A stretch of 64,000 nt of DNA from Bacteroidota bacterium (GCA_023446155.1 JAEXIT010000001.1:62001-126000); one strand, 5' to 3'; positions 1-8,716 are shown, counted from the first letter of the stretch. The notes: generated by a model not told the origin, from the letters alone. Numbers and translations are program-made.

Positions 1-216
1 TTGAACAAAGGACATCGTATATTTTGTATCTGGGTAATTCCCTTCTGGATTGATGCGCAGACGGATATCCGTTGAACTGTATCTCATTAATTTAAACGGC
101 AGCTCTCTCATTACCAAAGTAAAATCATAGCCTCTGGTGATATCAAGCTCATTTTTATTGCAACCGGTAACGGCGATGGTAAATATTGCTACCAATACGA
201 ATAATAATTTTTTCAT
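1..216 (-). CDS. traQ: TraQ-like conjugal transfer lipoprotein (DUF3872), partial
   Basis: The gene starts at 216 on the minus strand and runs off the left edge, leaving 72 residues. The N-terminus is a lipoprotein signal (MKKLLFVLVAIFTIAVTGC), with Cys19 as the likely lipidated residue. The following stretch, rich in charged and beta-type residues, resembles the DUF3872/TraQ proteins that close the tra operon of CTnDOT-like elements. It begins 12 bp after the stop of traO, so the two are probably co-transcribed. TraP, which lies between them in CTnDOT, is absent here. The family call rests on this fragment and on context; the transfer role is known for the family, not shown here. Confidence 0.7.
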   Translation of the reverse strand, partial: MKKLLFVLVAIFTIAVTGCNKNELDITRGYDFTLVMRELPFKLMRYSSTDIRLRINPEGNYPDTKYTMSFVQ

Positions 217-228
217 TTCTCTTCTCTC

Positions 229-807
229 CTATCTGTTGATTAATAATCTAACACCTAATCCTACTTGGGAATTAAACTTGTCATGCGCACCAAATAGCAT
301 TCGTTCCCTTCCCGTGGCAAAAACGATAATTTTATCTGAAGGGAAGAACTCAAGTTCCAATGTAGCTGCTCCACCGTAGATGAACTTATCCCTGTTCAGC
401 AGCACGGCGTAGTCATAAAGAAGGTGCCTCCCCCAGTTCAGCCGCTCACAACCGGCAATAGCACTAGCTCCTGCTGAAATAACTAAATTCTGTTTACAGT
501 CGAAAACAAGGGGAAAATAATGCCCTACTTCTCCCGTAAACTGTGCCAGTTTGATTGAACTGTCTTTGTAATCGTACTTTTTGTGGTAGTATTCTCCACC
601 AAATACCCATTTACTATCCATACCCGTGTAAATGTTTGCAGCAAGTCCTGCAAAATATGTTGGGTCCTGGTACTTGCTAAAGAAATACCCATTTGCCAAT
701 CCGCCCCTAGCCTCAACGGCAAGCTGCCCATTTTCAAAACGCTGCGCCTGTGCAACATTTACCGCCAGCATAAATGCCAGCGTGCAATAAATCATCGCTT
801 TTTTCAT
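229..807 (-). CDS. traO: conjugal transfer protein TraO
   Basis: This 192-residue protein has a cleavable signal peptide ending near AQA (residues 1-21), followed by a beta-rich, outer-membrane-like sequence. Alternating hydrophobic strands and a C-terminal strand ending GLGVRLLINR fit the TraO family of Bacteroidota conjugative transposons. TraO is part of the mating apparatus in the cell envelope. The length is normal for the family. The gene lies directly upstream of traQ on the minus strand. Unusually, no traN or other tra gene precedes it; a plus-strand KAP gene diverges instead, so the rest of the tra operon must be elsewhere in the element. Confidence 0.85.
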   Translation of the reverse strand: MKKAMIYCTLAFMLAVNVAQAQRFENGQLAVEARGGLANGYFFSKYQDPTYFAGLAANIYTGMDSKWVFGGEYYHKKYDYKDSSIKLAQFTGEVGHYFPLVFDCKQNLVISAGASAIAGCERLNWGRHLLYDYAVLLNRDKFIYGGAATLELEFFPSDKIIVFATGRERMLFGAHDKFNSQVGLGVRLLINR

Positions 808-817
808 TTGATTTTAT

Positions 818-940
818 TTAATAGTTAACACCTTTTTTGAGGTTGCTTAACTTTGTTGTGGTCAGTAATTTTTGGATACCCGATTTGGCACCGCTGGAAC
901 CGGTTTGCAGAAAATACCGGCTGTTGATTTTCAAGTTCAT
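818..940 (-). CDS. possible 40-residue ORF ahead of traO
   Basis: A complete small frame starts MNLKINSRYFLQ and ends KKGVNY, with its stop only 10 bp before the traO start. It is Lys/Ser/Thr-rich and basic, with no membrane segment. The position suggests either a leader gene of the traO-traQ transcript or the remnant of a tra gene lost when this junction formed. I do not recognise a family. It could also be a chance frame in the untranslated leader. Confidence 0.25.
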   Translation of the reverse strand: MNLKINSRYFLQTGSSGAKSGIQKLLTTTKLSNLKKGVNY

Positions 941-1013
941 TGTTATCCTTCTCACTTTCCCTATCCTCTTAAACTTTTACAGGAACAAAATTAGCTTTCC
1001 GGATTGAAACTAT

Positions 1014-1074
1014 CCTACTCAAAATATGCGCAGGGTTTTCGTATAGGAATGAAAACGATAATTGGTTACTTTTG
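1014..1074 (+). promoter_or_regulatory. operator-like 21-bp motif and -7 box before the KAP gene
   Basis: An imperfect palindrome beginning CCTACTCAAAATATG spans 1014-1034. A perfect Bacteroidota -7 box, TACTTTTG (TAnnTTTG), follows at 1067-1074, 22 bp before the KAP start codon. The -33 region is weak, which fits an activator-dependent promoter. The same 15 bp recur at 2959-2973 upstream of the primase. The -7 box is seen directly; the activator role is inferred. Confidence 0.5.
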
Positions 1075-1096
1075 AAAAATCAGCAAACGCTCGGCT

Positions 1097-2950
1097 ATGA
1101 ACGCAGAACATATACAGAATGTCTTTGAAGATTACTTGAATGAAAAACAAAGTCAATATGCTTTACTATTGAATAGTGCCTGGGGAAGTGGAAAAACCTA
1201 CTTTTGGAAACAGAAACTTCGCCCCATAGTTTCGCAGAATTCTCTTAAACCAATCTATATTTCTCTGAACGGTGTAGCTAAAATTGAAACCATCGAATAC
1301 CAGATCATGCTCACCATGATGCCATTTATTTCACAAAAAGAAGACGGGAAGATAAAATCCATTTTCAAAGTTATTGGTAATGGCTTAGATACAGTTTTCA
1401 AAAGTTTTACCGGTTCAAAAATTTCTGACTTCGTAAACGGTATAATAACAGATAATCTAAATTTTACGGACAAGCTAATATGCTTTGATGACCTTGAGCG
1501 ATGCCAGATCCCAATAGTCGAAGTACTTGGTTTTATAAACAACTTCATAGAGCACAAACAGGCCAAAGTCCTTTTTCTTGCTGACGAGAGCAGATTTAAC
1601 GACTCTGAATACCAGAAGGTAAAAGAAAAGATCATTAGACATACGCTGAACTTTGAACCGAGCCTGCCTGAACTGATGCCCCAACTTTTGTTGAGATATA
1701 AGGAAACCAGTCCTGAATTCTATTCTTACCTAGAAACTAAACTGGAACAGTTTACCAGGACGCTTCTTTCAGTTGGTGAAAAAAATCTTCGCAATATATC
1801 CTTCGTTATGGATAACCTTAAAAAACTCTTCCCCGTATTCCGGGACCAAAGCGAAGACATCGATACAGAAATCCTATTCTTTTCGATAATTATTTCAATT
1901 GAGTATAAGAATGGGAACCTCAAATCAACTGATTATAACGACCGTAAAAAATTGGATAGACTTAACAAATCTTACCAGATCGCGCGTATAAACAAAGTTG
2001 CTCTCGATCAGAAAAAGAAGAAGGAAGAAACCGAGCCACAGGTAGAAAAACCGTATGAAGAACTATTTTATCTAAAGTATCTTACAAATAAAATTGATAA
2101 TTACTATTTCTATCCATCTGTCTATCGCTTGATACTTTCTGGATTTTTCGATACCGAAAGATTCACAAATGAAATTGAAGCAAGAAAAAAGATAGTCGTT
2201 ACACAGGAGCAAAAAGACTTTCAGAAGATAATGGAGGGGAAATATAAATGGATGGAGCAGAAGGAATTCGATGATTTGGTTTTAACTGTGTGGAACAATG
2301 CTTTACTGGGAAAATATTCTATCTATGATTATCCTCATCTACTAAATCATTACCACCATTTTGCATTTAATGGATTAATAACTCAAAATATAGATGATGT
2401 AAAAGAAGGGCTAAAAAAAGGACTTGATATTGCCGTTCTCAGAGGGGAATTAGACAGCTACCAACTGCATAATTTAATGGTTTTTGCAAGTCCCGATCAC
2501 ATTCAGGAATTTAAAAACCTCGTCGAAGAATACCATTATAAAATTCAAGAAAAGAATTATCTAATCGCGGGCGAGAAATTGATCTTAGCTTTTGACAAAA
2601 ATGATCAACATCTTTTAAAATTGATCGGAGATCAGATTGTAAGCACTATCTTTCCTTTATTTAATTCCATCGATCAGTATCGGTTGTTTAACTCTATTAT
2701 ACATACAAATAACGCAATGCTATGCGATTTCAGTTCAATATTAGCTAACCGTTACCATCGTACAGACATCCACAAATCCTTACATAGTGAATTGGAGAGT
2801 TTTGAAGCGCTAAAGAAAAAGCTTTTAAACCACCTTGAAGATATGAAACAGATTGAACCATTAAGACGTCATCTATTATTAATAATCCTTCAGGAGATAA
2901 ACCATGTCTTGAATCATCTGGAAAATAAAATGATGGGAACACCACGATAA
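1097..2950 (+). CDS. KAP-family P-loop NTPase
   Basis: This 617-residue soluble protein has an N-terminal P-loop domain. Its Walker A motif is AWGSGKTYFWK (about residues 28-38) and its Walker B motif is LICFDDLERC (about residue 125), the pattern of KAP-type STAND-like NTPases. After about residue 200 comes a long helical region with a charged stretch near 300-320 (KKKKEETE) and no recognisable enzymatic domain. KAP ATPases occur in anti-phage and membrane-associated systems, but the substrate of this one is unknown. The gene diverges from traO and ends 101 bp before the primase. A 15-bp motif repeated on both sides suggests an inserted cassette or a shared regulator. A defence role is plausible but inferred. 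Confidence 0.7.
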   Translation: MNAEHIQNVFEDYLNEKQSQYALLLNSAWGSGKTYFWKQKLRPIVSQNSLKPIYISLNGVAKIETIEYQIMLTMMPFISQKEDGKIKSIFKVIGNGLDTVFKSFTGSKISDFVNGIITDNLNFTDKLICFDDLERCQIPIVEVLGFINNFIEHKQAKVLFLADESRFNDSEYQKVKEKIIRHTLNFEPSLPELMPQLLLRYKETSPEFYSYLETKLEQFTRTLLSVGEKNLRNISFVMDNLKKLFPVFRDQSEDIDTEILFFSIIISIEYKNGNLKSTDYNDRKKLDRLNKSYQIARINKVALDQKKKKEETEPQVEKPYEELFYLKYLTNKIDNYYFYPSVYRLILSGFFDTERFTNEIEARKKIVVTQEQKDFQKIMEGKYKWMEQKEFDDLVLTVWNNALLGKYSIYDYPHLLNHYHHFAFNGLITQNIDDVKEGLKKGLDIAVLRGELDSYQLHNLMVFASPDHIQEFKNLVEEYHYKIQEKNYLIAGEKLILAFDKNDQHLLKLIGDQIVSTIFPLFNSIDQYRLFNSIIHTNNAMLCDFSSILANRYHRTDIHKSLHSELESFEALKKKLLNHLEDMKQIEPLRRHLLLIILQEINHVLNHLENKMMGTPR

Positions 2951-2958
2951 ATGTTGAC

Positions 2959-3012
2959 CCTACTCAAAATATGGGTAGGTAGTGTTTTTTATTTTCAACC
3001 TCCATAACTTCG
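2959..3012 (+). promoter_or_regulatory. second copy of the operator-like motif, before the primase gene
   Basis: CCTACTCAAAATATG at 2959-2973 is identical to 1014-1028. Here the motif extends to a better palindrome ending GGGTAGG (to 2979). A near-consensus -7 box, TAACTTCG, lies at 3005-3012, 39 bp before the primase start. The motif-to-box spacing (about 25 bp) is close to that of the first copy (about 32 bp). Confidence 0.45.
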
Positions 3013-3051
3013 CTTTTCTATAAGTGTTGGACGATTTGATGAAGAGAGATT

Positions 3052-3963
3052 ATGGATTTAGAAAACAACAGGGTAACGATTGCCCAGGCCAAGCAATTAG
3101 ATATGGTTCAATACCTTGCCTCGCAGGGACATAAACCGATTTCTATAAAAGGAAATGACCATTGGTACATCTCCCCTTTACGTGATGAAAAAGCAGCCTC
3201 TTTCAAGGTAAATGCGAAGTATAATATCTGGTACGATCATGGTCTGGGCAAAGGTGGAAATCTTATCGATTTCGGAACGCAGTATTTCAAGTGCTCGGTG
3301 TCGGATTTTCTAAAAACTCTAGCGGGCTCTTTATCTTTTCAAGCGCAACAAAGCAGCAGTCGAAGAGACATCGCGGATGCTCCAAGGCTCATCATCGAAA
3401 AGGTTGAGGAACTGACTTCCGACGCCCTTTTAAAATACCTGCGTGAAAGAAGGATTAATCTTGATATCGCTTGGCTATTTTGCAAGCAGGTGACATACAA
3501 TTTTGGCGGCAAAAAATATTACGGCATCGGCTTCCCGAACAACACGGGTGGATGGGAAATCCGCAACCGCTTTTATAAGACAAGTAGTTCTCCAAAAGAC
3601 TATACTTTAATTGAAAATAGCAGCCAAAATATTACCGTCTTTGAAGGCTACATGGACTTCCTTTCCTTCATTGGAAGCAACATGGACGACTATATGCAAA
3701 GCGACTACCTGATCCTGAATTCCCTTTCCTTTTTCGACAGGGCTTTACCTCTTATGAAATGCTATGCCACCAAGCACCTTTACCTCGATCAGGATGAGGC
3801 AGGGCGCAAGGCAACCGTAAAAGCATTAGCCATTGATAAAACATTTGTTGACAATAGCAACCTTTACAAAGGCTTTAAAGACTACAATGATTGGCATGTC
3901 CGTAGGGAAAATCCAAAGCTTCAGACTAAAGCTAATCCGCCAAAACATCGCCGAAGCCTTTAA
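3052..3963 (+). CDS. Toprim-domain DNA primase of the mobilisation module
   Basis: The 303-residue protein has the layout of short primases carried by Bacteroidota conjugative elements. An N-terminal zinc-finger-like fold (about residues 20-70) has the CHC2 surroundings but lacks the metal-binding cysteines. A Toprim domain follows, with the catalytic acidic motif FEGYMDFLSF (about residue 198) and the second acidic motif YLDQDEAGRKA (about 243). The presumed role is priming DNA synthesis on the transferred strand in the recipient. The gene lies just upstream of the mob genes on the same strand. The degenerate zinc finger is usual for this element-borne group. Confidence 0.8.
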   Translation: MDLENNRVTIAQAKQLDMVQYLASQGHKPISIKGNDHWYISPLRDEKAASFKVNAKYNIWYDHGLGKGGNLIDFGTQYFKCSVSDFLKTLAGSLSFQAQQSSSRRDIADAPRLIIEKVEELTSDALLKYLRERRINLDIAWLFCKQVTYNFGGKKYYGIGFPNNTGGWEIRNRFYKTSSSPKDYTLIENSSQNITVFEGYMDFLSFIGSNMDDYMQSDYLILNSLSFFDRALPLMKCYATKHLYLDQDEAGRKATVKALAIDKTFVDNSNLYKGFKDYNDWHVRRENPKLQTKANPPKHRRSL

Positions 3964-4162
3964 GTAACGTAAAATTCAAAAGCAGTCTTTAAGCTTTGAA
4001 GAAATATTAAAATTTCGAAGGAAACCTCAAAAGTTTGCCACGTACCTGCAAACGGCCAGATGTCCGGTTGTTAAACAACCGATTTTTTAAGCCCTTTACT
4101 CGGAACTCGTGGGCTTTGCCAATTTAAACTAAAAATGATGTTTGAACCAATGAAAGTGATGG
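3964..4162 (+). other. candidate origin of transfer (oriT) region
   Basis: This 199-bp non-coding gap directly precedes the relaxosome gene. It holds a perfect 7-bp hairpin at 4065-4081 (CGGTTGT, loop TAA, ACAACCG) followed by a T-rich run, and a second pair AAGCCC/GGGCTT at 4089-4116 enclosing 16 bases. Structured DNA immediately upstream of mobA/mobB is where oriT lies in related elements. The first hairpin with its T-run could instead be a terminator for the primase gene. No nic site can be named. Confidence 0.4.
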
Positions 4163-4555
4163 ATGATGGAGAAAGAGAATTCAAACCGTACCAGGATCAT
4201 CGGAGTAAGGCTTACGCCCGGTGAATTTAAAATGATCGAAAACCGGTGGAAGGCAACGACCTGTCCAAAATTAAGTGACTACGTCAGACAGGTGCTTTTT
4301 CAAAGACCAATTGTAAAGACCTATCGCGACAGGTCACTTGACGATTTTATGGGCGAAGTGATGCGCCTGCGAAAAGAATTGAACCACTTGGGGAACAACT
4401 TTAACCAGGCTGTAAAAAAGCTTCATACCGCTAATGTAGATGCCGATTATCGGAACTGGTCAAAAGCCTTCGAGATAGAAAAACATACTCTGTTCAACAA
4501 GGTTGAACAGATCAATAACAATATACAAAAATTTGCCGAAAGATGGTTGCAATAA
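4163..4555 (+). CDS. mobA: relaxosome accessory protein (MobC-family fold; mobA of CTnDOT nomenclature)
   Basis: This is a small basic protein of 130 residues. The N-terminal ribbon-helix-helix-like segment (RIIGVRLTPGEFKMIENRW, residues 10-28) is followed by the helical part typical of the plasmid mobilisation family (RLRKELNHLGNNFNQ near residue 75). Such proteins bind oriT and load the relaxase. The stop overlaps the relaxase start by 13 bp (4543-4555), indicating translational coupling. Naming varies: the Pfam family is called MobC, while the position corresponds to mobA in CTnDOT-type modules. Confidence 0.8.
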   Translation: MMEKENSNRTRIIGVRLTPGEFKMIENRWKATTCPKLSDYVRQVLFQRPIVKTYRDRSLDDFMGEVMRLRKELNHLGNNFNQAVKKLHTANVDADYRNWSKAFEIEKHTLFNKVEQINNNIQKFAERWLQ

Positions 4556-5853
4556 TCAAGACAAGCCACTCGATCCACCGTGTATTTAACTACAACGAGA
4601 ACAAGGTCAAAGAGGGCGTGGCCGAATGTATCGGCCATGGAAATTACCCTTATGATATTGCTAAGATGCCTCTCAATATCAAGCTGAACAGACTGCTAAG
4701 GCAGGCAGAATTGAACCCCAACTGCAAACGGAACAGCGTGCACATTTCACTAAACTTTGACCCTTCGGAAAACCATTTGAGTAACGAAAAACTAATGCAG
4801 ATAGCAGATACCTATATGGACAAAATTGGCTTTGCAAATCAACCTTATTTGGTGTACCGCCATTATGATGCAGGGCATCCGCATATACATATCGTATCAG
4901 TAAAAATTGAACCTGACGGTAAACGGATAGATATGCAAAACATCGGTCGTAACCAATCCGAGACAGCAAGGAAAACTATTGAAAAAGAATATGGTCTCGT
5001 GGAAGCAGAAGGACGGCATAATAGACCTTTATACAGACTTGAACCAATTGCTATGGGCGTAATTAAATATGGTAGGATACAATCAAAAAAAGCAATCACC
5101 AATGTACTGGATAACGTAGTTACCAACTACAATTTTACAAATCTAAGTGAGCTTAATGCTATCTTAAACCAGTATAATGTTCATGCTGACAGAGGTTCTG
5201 AAAACTCCCGTATTTTCAAAGCAAATGGGTTAGTGTACAGGATACTCGATGGCAATGGAAAACCCTCGGGCGTACCTATAAAAGCAAGCGATTTCTATAA
5301 CAAGCCTACAATGAATTTTTTAGAGCAAAGATTTAGGGAAAGCCTTACGAAACGCAACCGATTTAAAGCCAGGATCAAAAATAAAATCGATGAAATTCTT
5401 GCAAAACAAAACCTGACGATACACCAACTAAAAAACAAGCTTAACCAACAGGGCATATATACGGTACTCAGACAAAATGACAAGGGAATAATTTATGGTA
5501 TCACTTATGTTGATCACACCACAAAAACGGTTTTCAACGGTAGCGCATTAGGCAAGGGTTACTCCGCAAAAGCGATCTTGGAACATTGCCAGGATAAACA
5601 GTTGCAACCTCAAATATTACCGGAAATCGCAGCTTTACCAGAAACACACCAACAGTTCCAAACCACCACGGAGCATAACGATCCAAAATCCCCTGCTCTG
5701 GTTGAAAGTGACATCAGGAACGAAGATAATACCGGCGGTTTATTGGAAACAATCCTAGATACCGAGCACACCTCCGATTATATACCGAACTCCCTTAAAA
5801 AGAAAAAAAGACGAAAAAAAAGAAAAGGGAACCAGAACACTAACAACAATTAA
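4543..5853 (+). CDS. mobB: relaxase / mobilisation nuclease
   Basis: This 436-residue protein has the relaxase fold in its N-terminal half. Tyr17 (VFNYNENK) is a good candidate for the strand-cleaving residue. The metal-binding three-histidine motif is plain at about residues 104-116 (YRHYDAGHPHIHIV). The C-terminal half is variable and ends in a very basic tail (KKKKRRKKRK) likely to bind DNA. The protein would nick oriT and lead the strand into the recipient. It is translationally coupled to the upstream relaxosome gene, and the coupling-protein gene starts 10 bp later. Confidence 0.9.
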   Translation: MVAIIKTSHSIHRVFNYNENKVKEGVAECIGHGNYPYDIAKMPLNIKLNRLLRQAELNPNCKRNSVHISLNFDPSENHLSNEKLMQIADTYMDKIGFANQPYLVYRHYDAGHPHIHIVSVKIEPDGKRIDMQNIGRNQSETARKTIEKEYGLVEAEGRHNRPLYRLEPIAMGVIKYGRIQSKKAITNVLDNVVTNYNFTNLSELNAILNQYNVHADRGSENSRIFKANGLVYRILDGNGKPSGVPIKASDFYNKPTMNFLEQRFRESLTKRNRFKARIKNKIDEILAKQNLTIHQLKNKLNQQGIYTVLRQNDKGIIYGITYVDHTTKTVFNGSALGKGYSAKAILEHCQDKQLQPQILPEIAALPETHQQFQTTTEHNDPKSPALVESDIRNEDNTGGLLETILDTEHTSDYIPNSLKKKKRRKKRKGNQNTNNN

Positions 5854-5863
5854 ATATCTTAAT

Positions 5864-7855
5864 ATGGCACATCAAACAGGAGAGAATGAACAGGCACTTC
5901 GGAAGATATTGGATATGACCAGACTGATCAGCATCGTGATACTGGTTATACACTATTACTTTTTTTGCTATTCGGCATTTCAGAAATGGGAACTTGTAAG
6001 TCCATTTTCTGATAAGATACTGGCAAACATCTATAGGACAGGATTGCTCGATAATTTTTATAAATCAAAACTGATCGTCTTAGGCTTCCTTGCAATTTCT
6101 TTGCTTGGTGCAAGGGGTAAGAAAGATAAAAATTTGAACCACAGGACAGCTTTTGCCTACGTTATTTGCGGCCTTCTCGTTTACTTCATCAGTTACTTTT
6201 CATTGTATATAAGTAATGATGTTATGCTTACTGCGCTTGCCTATTTTACATTAACAACCACAGGATATCTGCTGATCCTCTCGGGCGGTACCCTCCTATC
6301 AAGGATCATCAAGAGCCAGTTCAACAACGGCGATATTTTCAATGCCGAAGCCGAAACTTTTCCGCAGGAGGAACGCTTGCTCGAAAACGAATTATCGATC
6401 AATCTTCCTGCCAAATACCGACTGAAAAACAAACATCGGGATTCGTGGATCAATATCATTTCTCCAGTTCGGGCAACGATAGTATCGGGTTCCCCCGGAG
6501 CAGGAAAATCAGCTTTTGTAATTCGGCACTTTATTACCCAGGCATTGGCAAAACCTGATCCGTACACACTTTTTGTCTATGACTTTAAGTTTCCGGATCT
6601 ATCTCTTATAGCCTACAATCATTGGTTAAAGAACAAGCACCGCTATAAAAACAAAACGGAATGTATCTTCATCAACTTCGATGACCTTTCGCGCTCTCAC
6701 AGGGGGAACGTTTTCGATCCGCTTGGAATGACGGATATCACAGATGCAACCGAAAGCTCCCGTACAATCCTGTTGGGTCTAAACCGAGAGTGGCAAAAAA
6801 AAACTGGGGAATTTTTCGTGGAGAGTGCCATTAACTTTGTTACGGCTATTATCTGGTTTTTAAGAAAATATCAGGATGGACTGTTCTGCACCCTCCCGCA
6901 CGTTATCGAGCTTATCCAATTGCCCTATGATGACCTGTTCACACTGCTTCGGACTGAAAAGGAAATAGAGGTTTTGATTAACCCGTTTTTAAACGCTTAT
7001 CTCAACGATGTTATGGAGCAGTTAGAAGGACAGATAGCCTCGGCAAAGATCGCCTTGGCAAGACTGGCATCTCCTCAACTATACTACGTATTGTCAGGCA
7101 ATGATTTCAGTATTGACCTTAATAATCCCGAAAACCCGAAGGTCATCTGTATGGGGAATAACCCTCAGAAGATACAAACTTACGGGGCAGTACTTTCACT
7201 CTATGTTAACCGTATGCTCAAGGTTGTCAACCAGAAAAACAAACTGAAAAGTATGCTTGTCTTCGACGAATTTCCCACCTTGACAACGGATATTATACCT
7301 ACAATAGTAACAGGAAGAAGTAATTTAATATCTGTCTGCTTGGGCATACAGGATGCCAGTCAACTTAGGAAAGATTACGGACGGGAACAGGCTGACGTGA
7401 TACTCAATACCGTTGGCAATATCATATCTGGTCAGGTTACTGGCGACAGTGCCAAACAGCTATCGGAACGTGTTGGAAAAATCATGCAGGAGCGTGAAAG
7501 CCTTTCCATAAACAGTGCCGACACTTCGATCAGTAAGAGCCTTCAACTGGAATATGCTGTTCCAGCTTCAAAAATCTCCGCATTGAGTTCCGGTGAGTTT
7601 GTGGGTATGGTAGCCGACACCCCCAGCCAGAAGATAGACCTGAAAGCTTTTCATTGTGAGATACAGAACGATTTTGATGCTATACAGAAAGAGGAAAAAG
7701 GTTATAAACCGATACCGATAATCAGGCAGGTGGATATGAATATGGTGCAACAGAATTATTTACAGATCAAACAGGATGTACAGGACATCATTAACCATGA
7801 AATAAACCGAATGGCAAATGACCCTGCATTGACGCACCTGATCATAAGGAAATAG
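5864..7855 (+). CDS. mobC: type IV coupling protein (VirD4/TraG-like)
   Basis: The 663-residue protein has about four N-terminal membrane segments (roughly residues 15-35, 62-80, 95-115 and 122-145). A cytoplasmic ATPase domain follows, with Walker A SGSPGAGKSAF (about residue 207) and Walker B MLVFDEFPT (about 463). The later motif DASQLRKDYG matches the substrate-channel ATPase of Bacteroidota coupling proteins. It recruits the relaxase-DNA complex to the mating channel at the inner membrane. It closes the mob operon; the minus-strand DUF6922 gene converges 9 bp after its stop. The name follows CTnDOT usage. Confidence 0.88.
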   Translation: MAHQTGENEQALRKILDMTRLISIVILVIHYYFFCYSAFQKWELVSPFSDKILANIYRTGLLDNFYKSKLIVLGFLAISLLGARGKKDKNLNHRTAFAYVICGLLVYFISYFSLYISNDVMLTALAYFTLTTTGYLLILSGGTLLSRIIKSQFNNGDIFNAEAETFPQEERLLENELSINLPAKYRLKNKHRDSWINIISPVRATIVSGSPGAGKSAFVIRHFITQALAKPDPYTLFVYDFKFPDLSLIAYNHWLKNKHRYKNKTECIFINFDDLSRSHRGNVFDPLGMTDITDATESSRTILLGLNREWQKKTGEFFVESAINFVTAIIWFLRKYQDGLFCTLPHVIELIQLPYDDLFTLLRTEKEIEVLINPFLNAYLNDVMEQLEGQIASAKIALARLASPQLYYVLSGNDFSIDLNNPENPKVICMGNNPQKIQTYGAVLSLYVNRMLKVVNQKNKLKSMLVFDEFPTLTTDIIPTIVTGRSNLISVCLGIQDASQLRKDYGREQADVILNTVGNIISGQVTGDSAKQLSERVGKIMQERESLSINSADTSISKSLQLEYAVPASKISALSSGEFVGMVADTPSQKIDLKAFHCEIQNDFDAIQKEEKGYKPIPIIRQVDMNMVQQNYLQIKQDVQDIINHEINRMANDPALTHLIIRK

Positions 7856-7864
7856 GGATAGAAA

Positions 7865-8179
7865 TTATAGCCAATCGTAGGGTTTGCCCAAGCGGTTTAC
7901 ATAGCACCACATTTCTTCCTTTTTTAATTCGGGGAAAAAAAGTAACGCTCGATCGATCGCGTAATTAGGTAAAAAGTAAATCTCATCGCGAAGTGCTTTA
8001 ATCACCCCGTCGTAACCATAGAAACGTACCAGTTCTTCTGTGTCTTCCTGGAAGCCTCGTTCTATAATACGACCTATTACCATCTTATAAGCCTCTTGCC
8101 AGTCCATAGTATCGAAATCATATTCCCAAAAAAGTCTGGGGTGCAGATTAGGAACACCAAAATCACTTTTTTTTGTCAT
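7865..8179 (-). CDS. DUF6922-like protein, copy 1
   Basis: This 104-residue soluble protein has the motif FWEYDFDTMDWQEAYKMVI near its N-terminus and ends in RLGKPYDWL. I recall this pattern as DUF6922, often seen next to nucleotidyltransferase (AbiEii-like) toxin genes and in mobile elements, but no such partner is adjacent here. The protein at 8296-8613 is a close paralogue of about the same length. No function is known. The copies match across nearly the whole length and differ mainly at the N-terminus and around residues 75-85. Confidence 0.65.
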   Translation of the reverse strand: MTKKSDFGVPNLHPRLFWEYDFDTMDWQEAYKMVIGRIIERGFQEDTEELVRFYGYDGVIKALRDEIYFLPNYAIDRALLFFPELKKEEMWCYVNRLGKPYDWL

Positions 8180-8295
8180 ATCATAAATTTAAGAAATAAC
8201 ACATGCAAGTATTGGTGAAGTATATAAAAAGACTAGAAACATTGCAATACTAAAAATATTGAAACTTTAAAAACGGAGATAAAAAAAACTGGATA

Positions 8296-8613
8296 TCAAA
8301 GCCAATCGTAGGGTTTGCCCAATCGATTGAGATAGCACCACATCTCTTCCTTTTTTAACTCAGGAAAAAATTCGATAGCGCTATCAATTCCATAATTAGG
8401 TAAAAAGTAAATCTCATCGCGAAGTGCTTTAATAACCTTATCATGACCATAGAAACGTACCAGCTCATCCGCATCTTCCTGTGAGCCACGTTCTACTATA
8501 CGACCTATAACCATTTTGTAAGCCTCTTGCCAGTCCATAGTGTCAAAATCATATTCCCAAAAGTATTTGGGATCGAGATTCGGGACTGTATTATTGTCAG
8601 CGGTTGTTCTCAT
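8296..8613 (-). CDS. DUF6922-like protein, copy 2
   Basis: A 105-residue paralogue of the protein at 7865-8179, in tandem on the same strand with a 116-bp gap. The shared core starts at the N-terminal proline-asparagine segment and runs to the common C-terminus KPYDWL. DNA identity continues through the 3' end (GCCAATCGTAGGGTTTGCCC at both stops), so the pair arose by duplication of a unit of about 430 bp. This copy is upstream in the direction of transcription. No catalytic motif is visible. Confidence 0.65.
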   Translation of the reverse strand: MRTTADNNTVPNLDPKYFWEYDFDTMDWQEAYKMVIGRIVERGSQEDADELVRFYGHDKVIKALRDEIYFLPNYGIDSAIEFFPELKKEEMWCYLNRLGKPYDWL

Positions 8614-8716
8614 ATCGCAAATATACTGAACAAATCAAACAACTGATTACAAACATGATAATCACAAAAAATAGTTATAGAAGCACATACGATTAGAATT
8701 AAAAAAACGAAGTATT

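Noticed and set aside
7865..8613. AbiEi/AbiEii toxin-antitoxin pair
   Set aside because: The two genes are paralogues of each other and no nucleotidyltransferase gene is adjacent.
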